Shown: positions 25,227-35,676 of the stretch, one piece after another
How positions within the stretch are numbered: the stretch's first letter is position 1
How the letters are laid out: each line of letters opens with the position of its first letter
NCBI GenBank assembly: GCA_024103495.1
Contig: JAGFIQ010000085.1
Coordinates: 1 to 64,000, forward strand
DNA: 64,000 nt
From: Aridibacter famidurans
GTDB taxonomy: Bacteria; Acidobacteriota; Blastocatellia; Pyrinomonadales; Pyrinomonadaceae
Direction of reading: 5' to 3'
Notes under the pieces: generated by a model
Seen by the model: the letters and a program-made list of their open reading frames with translations, nothing else
What the model was told of the DNA's origin: nothing
The model's database searches: none
Program-made: the position numbers and the translations under genes

Positions 25227-25244
25227 TGTTTCACACTTGAAACA
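25227..25244. promoter_or_regulatory. Perfect 18-bp inverted repeat at the ruvA start
   Basis: TGTTTCACACTTGAAACA is a perfect palindrome of 7-bp arms around CACT, ending 2 bp before the ruvA ATG and occupying the place of a Shine-Dalgarno, which is absent. It could be an operator or, in RNA, a small hairpin at the start codon. It is not a match to the Rex consensus, since its half sites point the other way. Confidence 0.45.
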
Positions 25245-25246
25245 AT

Positions 25247-25858
25247 ATGATCGCGGCGCTCACCGGCAAACTAATCGAAAAGGACGCGAACAGCGTGGTC
25301 ATCGACGCGGGCGGCGTCGGCTACGAGGTGACGATCCCGCTGTCGACCTTCTACCTTCTGGGCGAACCCGGCGCGGATGTGTCGCTGAGGATCTACACCT
25401 ACGTCCGCGAGGACACTCTTCAGCTTTTCGGTTTCAGCTCCGCCGCCGAGCGAGCTCTGTTCCTGAAGCTGATCGCCGTTTCCGGCATCGGGCCGAGGCT
25501 GGCTGTCTCGATGCTTTCGGGAATGTCGCCCGACGAGATCGTGTCCGCGATCCGTTCCGACGATCTCGCCGCGCTGACCTCGATCCCGGGGGTCGGCAAG
25601 AAGACTGCCGAAAGGATGGTGATCGAACTCCGCGACAAGATCTCGGACATCGCCCCGGCGGAGACGGCAAAAGCAGCCACCGCTTCCGGATCGGACGCGG
25701 ACCCCGACGCTTTTGAGGACGCGCTCTCGGCGCTGATAAACCTGGGCTACAAACCGAAGGCCGCGGAACGCGAACTCCGGAAGGCGATGCGCGAAGGGAC
25801 CGATATGTCGGTCCAGAAGCTTTTGAAGAGGAGCCTTCAGCTGCTTGCGGGGAGTTAG
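25247..25858 (+). CDS. ruvA: Holliday junction branch migration protein RuvA
   Basis: RuvA binds four-way junctions and loads the RuvB helicase. The 203-residue protein has the OB-fold N-terminus MIAALTGKLIEKDANSVVID, the tandem helix-hairpin-helix region (ISGIGPRLAVSMLS-like and SIPGVGKKTAERMVIELRDK) and the C-terminal RuvB-binding domain (ALINLGYKPKAAERELRKA). It is divergent from rex and sits 12 bp upstream of ruvB. No Shine-Dalgarno is visible; a palindrome covers that position. Confidence 0.96.
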   Translation: MIAALTGKLIEKDANSVVIDAGGVGYEVTIPLSTFYLLGEPGADVSLRIYTYVREDTLQLFGFSSAAERALFLKLIAVSGIGPRLAVSMLSGMSPDEIVSAIRSDDLAALTSIPGVGKKTAERMVIELRDKISDIAPAETAKAATASGSDADPDAFEDALSALINLGYKPKAAERELRKAMREGTDMSVQKLLKRSLQLLAGS

Positions 25859-25870
25859 TCCACACAACCC

Positions 25871-26917
25871 ATGAACGAGACATTCGAGATCACCGACATA
25901 AGGTCCGCCGCTCCCGTCAGCGAGGAAGAGCGAAGGTTCGAGCAGACGCTCCGGCCCTCGCACCTCGGCGAGTACATCGGCCAGAAGAAGGTCAAGGACA
26001 ACCTGCGGATCTATATGAAGGCCGCACTGAAGCGGCGCGAGGCTCTCGATCACATCCTTCTCACCGGGCCCCCGGGCACCGGAAAGACCACGCTCGCCGG
26101 GATTACCTCGAACGAGATGGGAGCCGAGTTCCGATCCACCGCGGCGCCGATCATCGAGAAGGCCGGCGACCTTGCCGCGCTGCTCACGAACCTTGAAGAA
26201 GGCGACGTCCTTTTCATCGACGAGATACACCGCCTGAATCCCGCGATCGAGGAAGTGCTCTATCCCGCGATGGAGGACTACAACCTCGATATAATGATCG
26301 GCCAGGGGACAGCGGCCCGTTCGATCAAGCTCGAGCTTCCGAAGTTCACGCTCGTCGGCGCGACAACAAGGCCCGGGCTGATCACTGCGCCGCTTCGAGG
26401 CAGGTTCGGGATCATTTTCAATCTCGATTTCTATTCGTTCGAGGACCTGCAGGTCATCGTCGAGCGATCGGCGGGTATCCTGAACGTCGAAATAGATACC
26501 GCGGGAGCGAGGGCGATCGCCCGCCGTTCGCGCGGGACGCCGAGGATCGCGAACCGCCTTCTAAGGCGCGTCCGCGATTTCGCCGAGGTCGATTACGACG
26601 GAGTGATCACGGAAGAGGTCGCGCGGGACGCGCTGAACCGGATGGAGGTCGACACATACGGCCTGGACGAGATCGACCGCAAGATGCTTCTGACGATCAT
26701 CCAGAAGTTCGACGGAGGCCCGGTCGGTCTTGGCACGATCTCCGCCTCGATCAACGAGGAAAAGGATTCGATCGAGGAGATGATCGAGCCTTATCTCCTC
26801 CAGATAGGCTTCCTCGATCGCACTCCCCGCGGCCGGTGCGCCACCCGTCTAGCGTACGAGCATTTCAAGATCGAATTCCTCGCCGCCGAGGGCCGTTCGC
26901 CGGGCCTCTTCGAATAG
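25871..26917 (+). CDS. ruvB: Holliday junction branch migration ATPase RuvB
   Basis: RuvB is the AAA+ motor that drives branch migration with RuvA. The 348-residue protein has Walker [13 protein letters not shown], Walker [10 protein letters not shown], sensor [19 protein letters not shown], and the C-terminal winged helix ending [16 protein letters not shown]. It follows ruvA by 12 bp as an operon. ruvC is not in the window. Confidence 0.98.
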   Translation: MNETFEITDIRSAAPVSEEERRFEQTLRPSHLGEYIGQKKVKDNLRIYMKAALKRREALDHILLTGPPGTGKTTLAGITSNEMGAEFRSTAAPIIEKAGDLAALLTNLEEGDVLFIDEIHRLNPAIEEVLYPAMEDYNLDIMIGQGTAARSIKLELPKFTLVGATTRPGLITAPLRGRFGIIFNLDFYSFEDLQVIVERSAGILNVEIDTAGARAIARRSRGTPRIANRLLRRVRDFAEVDYDGVITEEVARDALNRMEVDTYGLDEIDRKMLLTIIQKFDGGPVGLGTISASINEEKDSIEEMIEPYLLQIGFLDRTPRGRCATRLAYEHFKIEFLAAEGRSPGLFE

Positions 26918-26948
26918 CCTCCCTTTTCCCTCCCGGACGCGCCGCCTG

Positions 26949-26954
26949 TATAAT
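26949..26954 (+). promoter_or_regulatory. Candidate -10 element
   Basis: TATAAT lies 42 bp upstream of the ATG at 26996, in the 78 bp between ruvB and the lyase gene. No convincing -35 is seen at the right distance. Confidence 0.3.
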
Positions 26955-26995
26955 CTGATCACAGACCACGACAGGATCTCTCTCCGGACAGAATT

Positions 26996-28672
26996 ATGAA
27001 ATCAATGAGAATTGCTTCGGCGATCGTGTTCGCCGTGTCGCTTGCAGGCGCCGTGTTCGCGCAGCAGAACAAGTTCGAGGGCTACAACATCATCCTCGAC
27101 GTCCCGGAAACGCAGACCGCAGCGGCCTGCGCTCTCAGGTACTCCCCGGCGACGACCGCTGTTACGGTAACGGATCTGGACAACTCAACGCCGATGCAGA
27201 TCAGATCGTGCGCGGGCACCGGGACCAACGTTTCGTCTGTCGCCAACGGACAGGCGACCCTGCGTTCCGGGAGCGCGAACACGTATTGGTGTTTCGAAGG
27301 CGAGGACGATTCGTACAGGATCAGCTTCGCGGGCGATCAGTATTCCGGCCCTGTCAGCTACATCTGGCCGGCTGTCCCGGAAAGGAGCGAATCGGGGTTC
27401 TACAACGTCCGGGATTTCGGGGCGAAAGGCGACGGGATGACCGACGACACCCTCGCGATCAGAAGCGCGTTGGCTTTCCTTGCGAGCCGGAATGGCGGTG
27501 TGCTGAAGTTCCCGGAGGGTGATTACGTCGTCGGTGCCACGGGCAGCTACCGGCCGCTCGTGATTCCCTCGGGAGTTACGATCGAAGGCATCAGCGGCCT
27601 GCATTCGGGCGCTTCGACGAACAACATGAAGCGCGAGAATCCGAGCCGGATCCGGCTCAAAGGGACGAACCGCGCGCTTTTCCGGATCGGCGAATGCACC
27701 GAGGCGGTCGTCCTGAAGGATATCGAGCTGATCTCGGACAGCCCTGTCGGCACGTACGGGATAGAGGCCCTCGGCGCGTATCTTTCGACGCAGAGCATAA
27801 GCCTCGAACGGGTCGTGTTCCACAGCTTCTACCGCGGCTTTTCCGTGTACGGCCTGCCGCAGACCAGCCTCAACTGGCAGGTCGACTACGTGAAGGTGAA
27901 GGAGTGCAGGTTCATCTTCAATGCCGACGCGGGTATCCACACGAATGTGAGGAACTCGAACTGGAGGGTCGAGGGATCGCTATTCATCAATCCCGCGAGG
28001 ACCTCGTCACGAGCGGCGGATTCGATGAACTTCGAGCGCGTCGGCGCGGTTCTGATCGAGGATACGTTCGGAGGCGGCTTTCCTTCGGCTCTCGGCGGGA
28101 CATTCATAAAGATGCTCGACACGGGGCCCCTGACGGTGATCGGATCGGAAACCGAGGCGATGACCGAGTCGTTCGTCTATAACGCCGAAGAGAACCCTCT
28201 TGCGGGCGATTATTCTTACCCGATCACGTTTGTGAATTCGGTTTTCGGAGATCCGATCGTCTTCAAGGCGCGCCGAACGTTCGTCTCGACGGGCACTCTC
28301 TACGGCCCCGACACGTTCCGGGCGGATCCGCGGGTAAGGGTCTATTCGACCGGAGACCGCTTCTGTTATGACGGGAACATTCTCGCCTGCAGGGGAGCAA
28401 CTAAGGAGAACTTCGGTAACGCCTCGGTCATGTTCATCACGGGGCAGCCTTCGGAAGGCCAGGTCCAGGGGCACCCGACGTATTTCGGGACCGATGTGGA
28501 ATTCGGCCAGCCTGTGAAGATGCCTTCTGTTCCGTTCAGGTCATTGCCGAGGGACAAGGGAGACGGCTCGATGGTCTTCTGTCCCGACTGCAGGCGCGAT
28601 ACGGAACCCTGCCAGGGCGGCGGTTCGGGAGCGCCTGCGATGGTGGTGAACGGAAGATGGAGTTGTTTGTGA
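26996..28672 (+). CDS. Secreted pectate-lyase-fold protein
   Basis: The 558-residue protein has a signal peptide (IASAIVFAVSLAGAVFAQ) and, from about residue 138, the start typical of pectate lyase superfamily 3: YNVRDFGAKGDGMTDDTLAI, then GGVLKFPEGDYVVG. The rest fits a right-handed beta-helix. Such proteins bind or cleave polysaccharides; catalytic residues cannot be assigned reliably. The C-terminal 30 residues hold a CPDCRRDTEPC cluster. It stands alone, followed by a long repeat block. The substrate is unknown. Confidence 0.8.
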   Translation: MKSMRIASAIVFAVSLAGAVFAQQNKFEGYNIILDVPETQTAAACALRYSPATTAVTVTDLDNSTPMQIRSCAGTGTNVSSVANGQATLRSGSANTYWCFEGEDDSYRISFAGDQYSGPVSYIWPAVPERSESGFYNVRDFGAKGDGMTDDTLAIRSALAFLASRNGGVLKFPEGDYVVGATGSYRPLVIPSGVTIEGISGLHSGASTNNMKRENPSRIRLKGTNRALFRIGECTEAVVLKDIELISDSPVGTYGIEALGAYLSTQSISLERVVFHSFYRGFSVYGLPQTSLNWQVDYVKVKECRFIFNADAGIHTNVRNSNWRVEGSLFINPARTSSRAADSMNFERVGAVLIEDTFGGGFPSALGGTFIKMLDTGPLTVIGSETEAMTESFVYNAEENPLAGDYSYPITFVNSVFGDPIVFKARRTFVSTGTLYGPDTFRADPRVRVYSTGDRFCYDGNILACRGATKENFGNASVMFITGQPSEGQVQGHPTYFGTDVEFGQPVKMPSVPFRSLPRDKGDGSMVFCPDCRRDTEPCQGGGSGAPAMVVNGRWSCL

Positions 28673-29456
28673 GATCCGTAGGGGCGGGACCTGTGCCCGC
28701 CCTCAACCGTCGAGGACCGAGGTACGATAGGCTTCAGCCTGTCGTTTTTGGACCGCGGATGTCCCCGCCCGCCAATCCTCGTTTAGAGCAGCGCTTCGCG
28801 CTGCATTGAGCGCGAAGCGCGAACCCCGGGAGGCGTCGTAAACGGAGGCGGAACCCTGAGCATCAGCGAGAGGGGCGGACTCGAGCTCCAAGTTCCAGAT
28901 TCCAAGGAAGGAGGCAGACGGTATACCGGTCTGAATCACGCAATCGCATCGCGATGCGCGGATTACGCGACGTATCCCGTGGGCTGCGCGCTGACGCGCT
29001 TGCCCACGGCTAAAGGCAGATCGTCGCTGCGCGACTCTTCATTGATCAATGCTCATCGGGCAATGGTCAATAAACAGAGGAGTGCCTGCTCCATCTCCGC
29101 GTTCTCCGCGCGCTCTGCGGATAAATTCTCCGGGCCTGCGGCCGGCGACAAGCTAAAGCTTATCGGACAATCCAGCCCGGAAGGCTGCTCTAAACGGGAC
29201 GTGTTTGACGGGCTTTCGGGGCCTGCGGCCCGCGACAAGCTGAAGCTTATCGGACAGCGGAGAGTTCTTCTTCCCGATCGCGGCTGCGCCGTCGTGGTGT
29301 GCGGTAAGCCTTCGGCTTACCGGGCGAGCGGCTAATTTGATCTGATCGGGCTGCGCCCGATCAATGCAGCGCATAGCGCTGCTCTAAACGGGGGATGTCG
29401 CTCCAACGGCAATTCGCTTCGCTCAATGCAGGCGAGGCCGCCTGAGCTCAAGTCCG
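28673..29456. repeat. 784 bp repeat block between convergent genes
   Basis: No gene is supported here. The block is a patchwork: a GGCGGG-type palindrome (28683-28706), a REP-variant (28721-28745), a TGTCCCCGCCCGCC unit (28757-28778), GAGCGCGAAGCGC hairpins (28791-28820), a unit with GCTTGCCCACGGCTAAA (28975-29040) that recurs near 57950, 58550 and 63820, and two REP-like elements with ACAAGCTGAAGCTTATCG or close variants (29131-29170 and 29219-29258). It separates the lyase gene from gyrA. Confidence 0.88.
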
Positions 29457-32015
29457 TTACTCTACATCGTTCCCGGTCTCATCTTCCCCGTTCACATCCA
29501 GGAGCGAAGCGCTCGTCACGCGGTCGACTTCGCTGGTTTTGATAAGCGTTACGCCCTGCGCGGAGCGTCCCGTCTCGCGGATCTTGTTCACGCCGATCCG
29601 GATCAGCTTCGCCTGCTGGGTTATGATCATGATCTCCGAGTCGTCCTCGACCGGGAACGACGAAACTACCTTGCCGGTCTTGTCCGTCGTCTTCATATTG
29701 ATCACGCCCTTCCCGCCGCGCTTCGTAAGCCGGTAGTTGCTGACCTCGGTCCGCTTGCCAAATCCGTTTTCCGATACCGTTAGTATTTTTTCCGACTCGT
29801 CCGAGACGGCGCACACGCCGATCACGTAATCGCCCTTGTTCAGCTTGATCCCGCGGACACCGCGCGCCACGCGGCCCATCGGCCGGACGTCCTCTTCGTT
29901 GAAGCGGATCGCCATCCCATCGCGGGTCGCGATTATAATCTCGCGCATACCGTCGGTCTCGATGATATCGAGAAGTTCGTCGTCCTTGTCGATATTGATC
30001 GCGTTAATGCCGTTGACGCGTATGTGCTGATAGTCCGAAAGAGCAGTCTTCTTGATCGTCCCCTTCTTGGTGACCATCGTTACGAACTTGTCCTCCGAGA
30101 AATCCCGGACCGGCAAAACGCCGACCAAACGTCTAGCGTTCGGAATGCTGACGAGGTTCACGATCGCCTTGCCGCGCGCCGAAGGCAGCGCATCCGGGAT
30201 CTCGTGCACTCGCAATTTGTACACCTGGCCGTCATCAGTGAAGACCATCAGGTAGTCGTGCGTGGACGCGATGAACAGATGCCGGACAAAGTCCTCGTTC
30301 TTCGCGGTCGCTCCGAACCGGCCCTTGCCGCCCCTTCCCTGCCGAGAATACGTCGCGATCGGCGTGCGTTTTACGTAGCCCGCCTTCGTGACCGTGATCG
30401 CCACTTCTTCATCGGGGATCAGGTCCTCGATGTTCAGCTCGGCGCCTGCGTCGACGATCGTCGTCCGGCGGATGTCCCCGAATTCCTTCTTGACCTCTTC
30501 CAGCTCGTCGATGATCAACTGCCGAAGCACGCTTTCGTTGGCGAGGATGTTCTCGAGCTCGGCGATCAGCTTTATGATCGCTTCGTACTCCTCGATGATC
30601 TTCTGCCTTTCAAGTGCCGAGAGCCTTCTCAGCTGGAGGTCGAGGATCGCTTGCGCCTGGATCTCCGAGAACTCGAGGCTGCCGATGACCTTCTCCAGCT
30701 GGTCCAGGAACTTCGCTTCCGTAGCGTCGCCCGGGATCCCGCGCCACTTCTTCACTTCGCGGAGCTCCGCGAAATTGCCGGTCAGCCAGTTCTTCGCCTC
30801 TTCGACCGAACGCGAGTTCCGGATAAGCGGAATGATGTAATCGAGCGCGTCGATGGCCTTGTTCAGGCCTTCCAAAATGTGCGCCCTCGCCTGCGCCTTT
30901 TTCAGCTCGAACTCGGTCCGGCGTTTTACGACCTCCTTCCGGAAATCGATGAAAGCCTCAAGCATCTCCTTGAGGTTAAGGACCTTCGGCTGCCCGTCGA
31001 CGATCGCGAGATTGATGATCCCGAACGAAGTCTGCAGAGGGGTCAGTTTGTAAAGGTTGTTGAGAATCACCTCCGGGACCGCGTCTCGTTTGAGCTCGAT
31101 GACGATCCGCATTCCCTCGCGGCTGGATTCGTCGCGGATCTCGGAAATGCCGTCAAGCTTTTTCGCGTTCACAAGCTCTGCGATCTTCTCGATCAGCCGC
31201 GCCTTGTTCAGCTGGTAGGGGATCTCCGTGATGATTATCGCATTCCGCTCGCTCTTTCCGCGGCCGATAAGGTCGATGTTCGCCTTCGCACGGAGCCTGA
31301 GAATGCCCCTGCCCTCAGTGTATGCTTTCCGGATCTCCTCGCGGCCGTACATGAAGCCGCCGGTCGGAAAATCGGGGCCGGGCACGAGCTTGATCAGGTC
31401 CTTTATCGCGGTCGAGGGATCCTTCAGAAGAACGACTGCGGCGTCGACGATCTCGCCGAGGTTGTGCGGCGGTATTTTGGTGGCCATTCCGACGGCGATA
31501 CCTTCGGAGCCGTTGATCAGGAGGTTCGGGATGCGCGTCGGAAGAACGGTCGGCTCTGAAAGCGACTCGTCGTAGTTGGGCTGAAAATCGACGGTCTCTT
31601 TCTCGATGTCGGCGAGCACCGAGTCCGTCATTTTCTGCATGCGGACTTCCGTGTACCTCATCGCCGCCGCCGAATCCCCGTCGATCGACCCGAAGTTGCC
31701 CTGGCCGTCGACGAGCGGGTATCGCATCGAGAAATCCTGCGCGAGACGGACGACCGTGTCGTAAACGGCCGAATCGCCGTGAGGGTGGTACTTGCCGATA
31801 ACGTCACCAACAACTCTGGCGGACTTTTTATACGGTCTGTTATAATAGTTGCCTAGTTCCTGCATCGCCCACAGTACGCGGCGATGCACGGGCTTGAGGC
31901 CATCCCTCACATCCGGCAGAGCGCGGCCGATGATCACGCTCATCGCGTAATCCAGATACGACCGCTTCATCTCGTCTTCAATATTGATCTGGTCTCTATC
32001 CGACAGTGAATCCAT
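29457..32015 (-). CDS. gyrA: DNA gyrase subunit A
   Basis: GyrA is the DNA-cleaving subunit that, with GyrB, introduces negative supercoils. The 852-residue protein has the active-site tyrosine Y121 in [11 protein letters not shown] and an intact quinolone-binding region [10 protein letters not shown] with S82 and D86, the residues of quinolone-sensitive enzymes. The C-terminal beta-pinwheel includes a GyrA-box-like QGRGGKG. gyrB is not in the window. Initiation is at the ATG at 32015, with a roughly 100 bp leader from the shared promoter region. Confidence 0.97.
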   Translation of the reverse strand: MDSLSDRDQINIEDEMKRSYLDYAMSVIIGRALPDVRDGLKPVHRRVLWAMQELGNYYNRPYKKSARVVGDVIGKYHPHGDSAVYDTVVRLAQDFSMRYPLVDGQGNFGSIDGDSAAAMRYTEVRMQKMTDSVLADIEKETVDFQPNYDESLSEPTVLPTRIPNLLINGSEGIAVGMATKIPPHNLGEIVDAAVVLLKDPSTAIKDLIKLVPGPDFPTGGFMYGREEIRKAYTEGRGILRLRAKANIDLIGRGKSERNAIIITEIPYQLNKARLIEKIAELVNAKKLDGISEIRDESSREGMRIVIELKRDAVPEVILNNLYKLTPLQTSFGIINLAIVDGQPKVLNLKEMLEAFIDFRKEVVKRRTEFELKKAQARAHILEGLNKAIDALDYIIPLIRNSRSVEEAKNWLTGNFAELREVKKWRGIPGDATEAKFLDQLEKVIGSLEFSEIQAQAILDLQLRRLSALERQKIIEEYEAIIKLIAELENILANESVLRQLIIDELEEVKKEFGDIRRTTIVDAGAELNIEDLIPDEEVAITVTKAGYVKRTPIATYSRQGRGGKGRFGATAKNEDFVRHLFIASTHDYLMVFTDDGQVYKLRVHEIPDALPSARGKAIVNLVSIPNARRLVGVLPVRDFSEDKFVTMVTKKGTIKKTALSDYQHIRVNGINAINIDKDDELLDIIETDGMREIIIATRDGMAIRFNEEDVRPMGRVARGVRGIKLNKGDYVIGVCAVSDESEKILTVSENGFGKRTEVSNYRLTKRGGKGVINMKTTDKTGKVVSSFPVEDDSEIMIITQQAKLIRIGVNKIRETGRSAQGVTLIKTSEVDRVTSASLLDVNGEDETGNDVE

Positions 32016-32111
32016 TTGTGTTGTACCTGACTGTTAAAGGGTCTCTATAAAGGGGTTCCGGAAAAGAAGGCGTGACAGCGGAAAAAGCTGAAAAAAATGC
32101 CGTTTGAATAA

Positions 32112-32165
32112 GGTATAATTATACCGTCGATCGCACGCTCCCGCAAGCGGTCAAACCATTATAAT
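32112..32165. promoter_or_regulatory. Divergent gyrA / PilZ promoter region
   Basis: The 14-bp palindrome GGTATAATTATACC (32112-32125) presents a TATAAT to both strands, in the 230 bp between the divergent gyrA and PilZ genes. A second TATAAT lies on the plus strand at 32160-32165. No clean -35 can be paired with either, so the assignment rests on the -10 elements only. Confidence 0.45.
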
Positions 32166-32245
32166 ATCTGGCTTTAACGCCCATTCCACCGTGCCGCCGA
32201 ACTCTTGGCGGATTCCCGCCGGCCCCTTCCCCCGGAGGTCACTAG

Positions 32246-33019
32246 ATGCGAATCGCAGAAGGCGAAAAACCCGCCGCCAAAGATGCCCGTAGAGTCCAGA
32301 GGATAGGCCTCTCGCTTCCCGTGAAGGTCGAGGGCAAGGACACCCGTGCCGAAGGCTGGGAAGAGATAACCCGCCTGAAGGATATTTCGGCGTTTGGCGC
32401 CGGCTTCACGCTCAAGCGCCCTGTGAAGCGAGGCAGGCTGATCCTGCTCACACTTCCCATGCCGCGGAAGATGCGGTGTTTCGATTACCTGGAAGCTCAG
32501 TACAGGATCTGGGCGATCGTCAGGCGCTGCATCAAGGCTGAGGGCCGGGCCGATGCCGGAAAGTTCTTCATCGGTGCAGCCTTTATCGGCCGCGTGCCTC
32601 CGAAGAGCTATCTGGATGATCCCTCAATAATCTACGAGATCGCCGACCGCGGCGGAGATGACGGAATGTGGCAGATCACGGCCGCCGAGAGCGAACCGGT
32701 CGAAGACCACCTGCCTTCCGAGGACCGACGGCATTCGCGTTACGACATCCCGATAAACGTATCTGTCGAGGTCATCGACGCGGAAGGCCACCTGCTCAAG
32801 CGCGAGGAAACCGTAACGGAGAACATAAGCCTCAGCGGTGCGGCCGTTTTCTCCTCGATCGAGATCGAGATCGGGTCGTTCATAAGGATCAGCTGTCCCC
32901 AGTACAGCACGTCTATCAAAGCCGTGGTCCGCGGGAAACGACTGGGACCAGACGGAATTCCCAGGCTTCACATCGAATTCATCGACGGTTTCTTCCCCCT
33001 CGAGGGTATCGAGTCCTGA
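32246..33019 (+). CDS. Tandem PilZ-domain protein
   Basis: PilZ domains bind cyclic di-GMP through RxxxR and (D/N)xSxxG motifs. Two copies are visible in this 257-residue protein. The first has RRVQRIGLSLP and KDISAFGAGF; the second (from about 160) has RRHSRYDIPINV and ENISLSGAAVF. No other domain is present, so it is probably an adaptor that changes conformation on binding c-di-GMP. A good GGAGG precedes the ATG. It lies 84 bp upstream of the acyltransferase gene on the same strand. The target is unknown. Confidence 0.87.
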   Translation: MRIAEGEKPAAKDARRVQRIGLSLPVKVEGKDTRAEGWEEITRLKDISAFGAGFTLKRPVKRGRLILLTLPMPRKMRCFDYLEAQYRIWAIVRRCIKAEGRADAGKFFIGAAFIGRVPPKSYLDDPSIIYEIADRGGDDGMWQITAAESEPVEDHLPSEDRRHSRYDIPINVSVEVIDAEGHLLKREETVTENISLSGAAVFSSIEIEIGSFIRISCPQYSTSIKAVVRGKRLGPDGIPRLHIEFIDGFFPLEGIES

Positions 33020-33103
33020 TACGGCGTGGGTTCCGGCTTTTTGAATCCGGCTGAGAATGCCTTTAGAATCTTCCGGATATAAGTCTGCAGTCCTCTCGTG
33101 CCG

Positions 33104-33766
33104 ATGCCCCCGGAAAACAACAATTCGGACGCATTCGAAGCGCCGTCGCCGGCGCTGGTCGCAGGCCTGAGGCTTGTCGGCTGGGTTATCGGAAAGGTCG
33201 CCTGGCGGATCAGCCACAAGGACGTCCGACACATTCCCAGAGATGACGGCCGCGGCCTTCTGATCGCCGCGAACCACCAGACCTATCTCGATCCGTACTG
33301 GATCTGTCTACCCGTAAAACGCGAGCCTCTCAGGTTTATGGCGTGGGACAAGGCCTTCAAATGGTTTTTCGTCGGCCCGTTCATACGCAGGCTTGGAGCG
33401 TATCCCGTGAACATCGAGCAGGGCTCGGTTTCCTCGATGAAAAAGTCGCTCAAGGTCCTCGAACGCGGATCCACTCTGGTGGTGTTCCCCGAAGGGGCGA
33501 GATGCTTCGGCAACGGCGAAATGCTCGAATTCAAGCAAGGCGCGGCGCGCCTTGCGCTGCAGGCGAAAGTGCCTGTGCTGCCTGTGACGATTATTGGCGG
33601 AAACAGGGTGTGGCCGAGAGGTGCAAGATTCCCGAGGCCCGGAAAGGTCGAGGTCGTATATCACGAACCGATCGAAACCGAAGGGTTTCTGCCGAATGAC
33701 GAAGACAGGAAAAGGGCCGAAGCATTAAATTCAAAACTTAGAGAGGTCATCGCTTCGGCTCTCTGA
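33104..33766 (+). CDS. 1-acyl-sn-glycerol-3-phosphate acyltransferase (PlsC-like)
   Basis: PlsC enzymes acylate lysophosphatidic acid to phosphatidic acid at the inner membrane face. The catalytic HX4D is H58-QTYL-D63, and the phosphate-binding motif is FPEGARCFG; the PVLPVTIIGG block IV is also present. The 220-residue length is normal. An ATG at 33104 is preferred, with a GTG two codons upstream as the alternative. It ends exactly where the convergent kinase gene ends, with no gap. Confidence 0.9.
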   Translation: MPPENNNSDAFEAPSPALVAGLRLVGWVIGKVAWRISHKDVRHIPRDDGRGLLIAANHQTYLDPYWICLPVKREPLRFMAWDKAFKWFFVGPFIRRLGAYPVNIEQGSVSSMKKSLKVLERGSTLVVFPEGARCFGNGEMLEFKQGAARLALQAKVPVLPVTIIGGNRVWPRGARFPRPGKVEVVYHEPIETEGFLPNDEDRKRAEALNSKLREVIASAL

Positions 33767-35479
33767 TCAAGGCTCCTGGTTGCTGTTCGCCGGCGGCGGG
33801 GTCGGAGGCGGGGGCACCGGTTTCGGAACGGTCATTCTCCGTATCCTCTCGTCCGCAAGCCTCCGCTGTTCAAGCGCGTTTCTGATCCTTCGCTTTTGAG
33901 CCGGCGAGAGGTTCCGCAGTTCTTCTTCTGTCGACGGGATCCTCACCGGCGTCTGACCCGGCTTGACGGGCCGCACGACGATCCCGCTTTCGTCGATTAT
34001 CAGGCTCTCGCTGAAGATCTTTCCGTCCTTGAACCTCCACTCCATATCGGTCCCCAATTCCCTTTCGAGCGCCTTCAACTCCTCGAGTTCCTTTGCCGAG
34101 GGCCCGACAGCAACCGTGGTGGAGTTTCCTCCGCTGCCGGAAGTGGCCTGCGGAGCCCTCGGGGAAGCCGGGGCGGATGCGGTCTCAGGTGCACTCTCAG
34201 CGGTCTGATCCGGAACATCCGTTCTGCCGGCGTTCGCCGGATCGGCCGCCGCGGCTCTGCCCTGTTCTCCGTCCGCGGGCTCGTTAGAAACATTTGCAGA
34301 AGGAAGTGCGGCTTCCGCCGGCCGGGCGGGGCCCGTCCAGTTGCCGTAATACACGAAAGCCACTACCGTACCCGCCACAAGAAGGACGAGCGCACCGACC
34401 GCGGCCATGACGCGGTAGCGGCCGAACGAGCCCTCCGAGGCCGTAGTGCCGATCAGCGTCGCGGCCGCCCCGGCCTGTTCGGTGTTTGCCGCTGCCTCCG
34501 CTGGATCGGAAGAAGCGCGTCTTCCCATCACCTTGGTTCGAAGTTCGGAAGTCTCCGCGCCGCCTTCCGGAAGGACCTTTGTGATCTGAGTAGTAAACGC
34601 GCTTATCGCAGAGGGGTCTTCGACGGCACGGGTCTGCTGGGGAACGATCGTCTTTTCCTCGTCGAAAAGCAGTTCGAACATTTCCCGGGCCGACTGCGGC
34701 CGCAGATTGGCGTTGAGCGACATGCACTGCGAAAGCGCCAAAGCGAAATGATCGTCGACCTGCTCGTGAATGAGGTTCGCGGGCTGAAGCGGATCGCGCT
34801 CCTCGTTCATCACGTTCATCACGCGCGTTAAGGCATCGGCAGGCGGTTTCCCGGTCACAAGATGGTAAAGAGTCGCCGCCAGCGAGTAGATGTCGCTGCG
34901 GGGATCGGTTCCGGTCCCCTGGATCTGTTCCAGAGAGGCATAGTGCCTCGAGTATCCGAAAATGCTGTTCGCGGCGGTCTTGTGGTTTGCGTCCGTAGGA
35001 TTTCCCTTGGCAAGCCCGAAATCGAGCAGGATTATCTGCCCCTGCGGCGTCAGCTTCAGATTCTGCGGTTTGATATCTCTGTGGATGATCGGATTTTCCT
35101 GGCCGTGGAGATACTCGAGCGCGTCGAGCAGCTGTTCGGTCCAGACAAGAACGTCGCCGATCGGGAACGCCTTTCCGGAACGTTCCATCATCTCGTACAG
35201 GTCCTCGCCCGTGATGTACTCCATCACGATGTACTGGCCGTTGTCCTCGACGAAATGGTCGCTTACCTTCGGAAGTGCCACGTGTTTGAGGCTGTTCAGA
35301 AGCCTGGCCTCGCGCATCAGCGCCTTCCGAAAGTTATCATCGGCGATCAGAGTTTCTTTTACCGCGACGGTGCTGTTAAACCTCGTGTCGGTCGCGAGAT
35401 AGACGGAGCCCATTCCGCCCTGGCCTATCTGGCGTTCGACGCGATACCGCTCCTGAAGTACTTTTCCTGACTCGAGCAT
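33767..35479 (-). CDS. Transmembrane Ser/Thr protein kinase (PknB-like)
   Basis: The 570-residue protein starts at the ATG at 35479. The N-terminal kinase domain has the glycine loop IGQGGMGSVY, K41, the catalytic loop HRDIKPQN (D135) and DFG at 153-155, so it should be active. One membrane helix (VMAAVGALVLLVAGTVVAFVYYG) follows a Ser/Thr/Ala-rich linker. The outer part is Ala/Pro-rich and then forms a small domain with EWRFKDGKIFSESLII that I do not recognise, and ends in a Pro-rich tail. It has no PASTA repeats. It stands alone on its strand, convergent with plsC. Confidence 0.92.
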   Translation of the reverse strand: MLESGKVLQERYRVERQIGQGGMGSVYLATDTRFNSTVAVKETLIADDNFRKALMREARLLNSLKHVALPKVSDHFVEDNGQYIVMEYITGEDLYEMMERSGKAFPIGDVLVWTEQLLDALEYLHGQENPIIHRDIKPQNLKLTPQGQIILLDFGLAKGNPTDANHKTAANSIFGYSRHYASLEQIQGTGTDPRSDIYSLAATLYHLVTGKPPADALTRVMNVMNEERDPLQPANLIHEQVDDHFALALSQCMSLNANLRPQSAREMFELLFDEEKTIVPQQTRAVEDPSAISAFTTQITKVLPEGGAETSELRTKVMGRRASSDPAEAAANTEQAGAAATLIGTTASEGSFGRYRVMAAVGALVLLVAGTVVAFVYYGNWTGPARPAEAALPSANVSNEPADGEQGRAAAADPANAGRTDVPDQTAESAPETASAPASPRAPQATSGSGGNSTTVAVGPSAKELEELKALERELGTDMEWRFKDGKIFSESLIIDESGIVVRPVKPGQTPVRIPSTEEELRNLSPAQKRRIRNALEQRRLADERIRRMTVPKPVPPPPTPPPANSNQEP

Positions 35480-35676
35480 TATCAAAACTCCCGTTGAAAA
35501 GGCGCGAACATTTCGTTCCGCGCCGCCTTCACGGCGACCTCTAGAGGATACTCCAAACGTTAGAGGGATTAAAGAACGAAGGTCTAAAACTCGGCTCTGA
35601 TGCTCCCCCCGCCGGGATGGTTCGAATCGGAACCGGCTTCTGCGACACAGGCACGCTAATGAGGAAACAGGGTTTT

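Noticed and set aside
30024-31559. 511-residue plus-strand open frame over gyrA
   Set aside because: Antisense of gyrA; the composition mirrors codon bias of the real gene.
35630-35655. GGTTCGAATCGG, another T-arm-like stretch
   Set aside because: The flanks do not form a T-stem and no other tRNA element is present.
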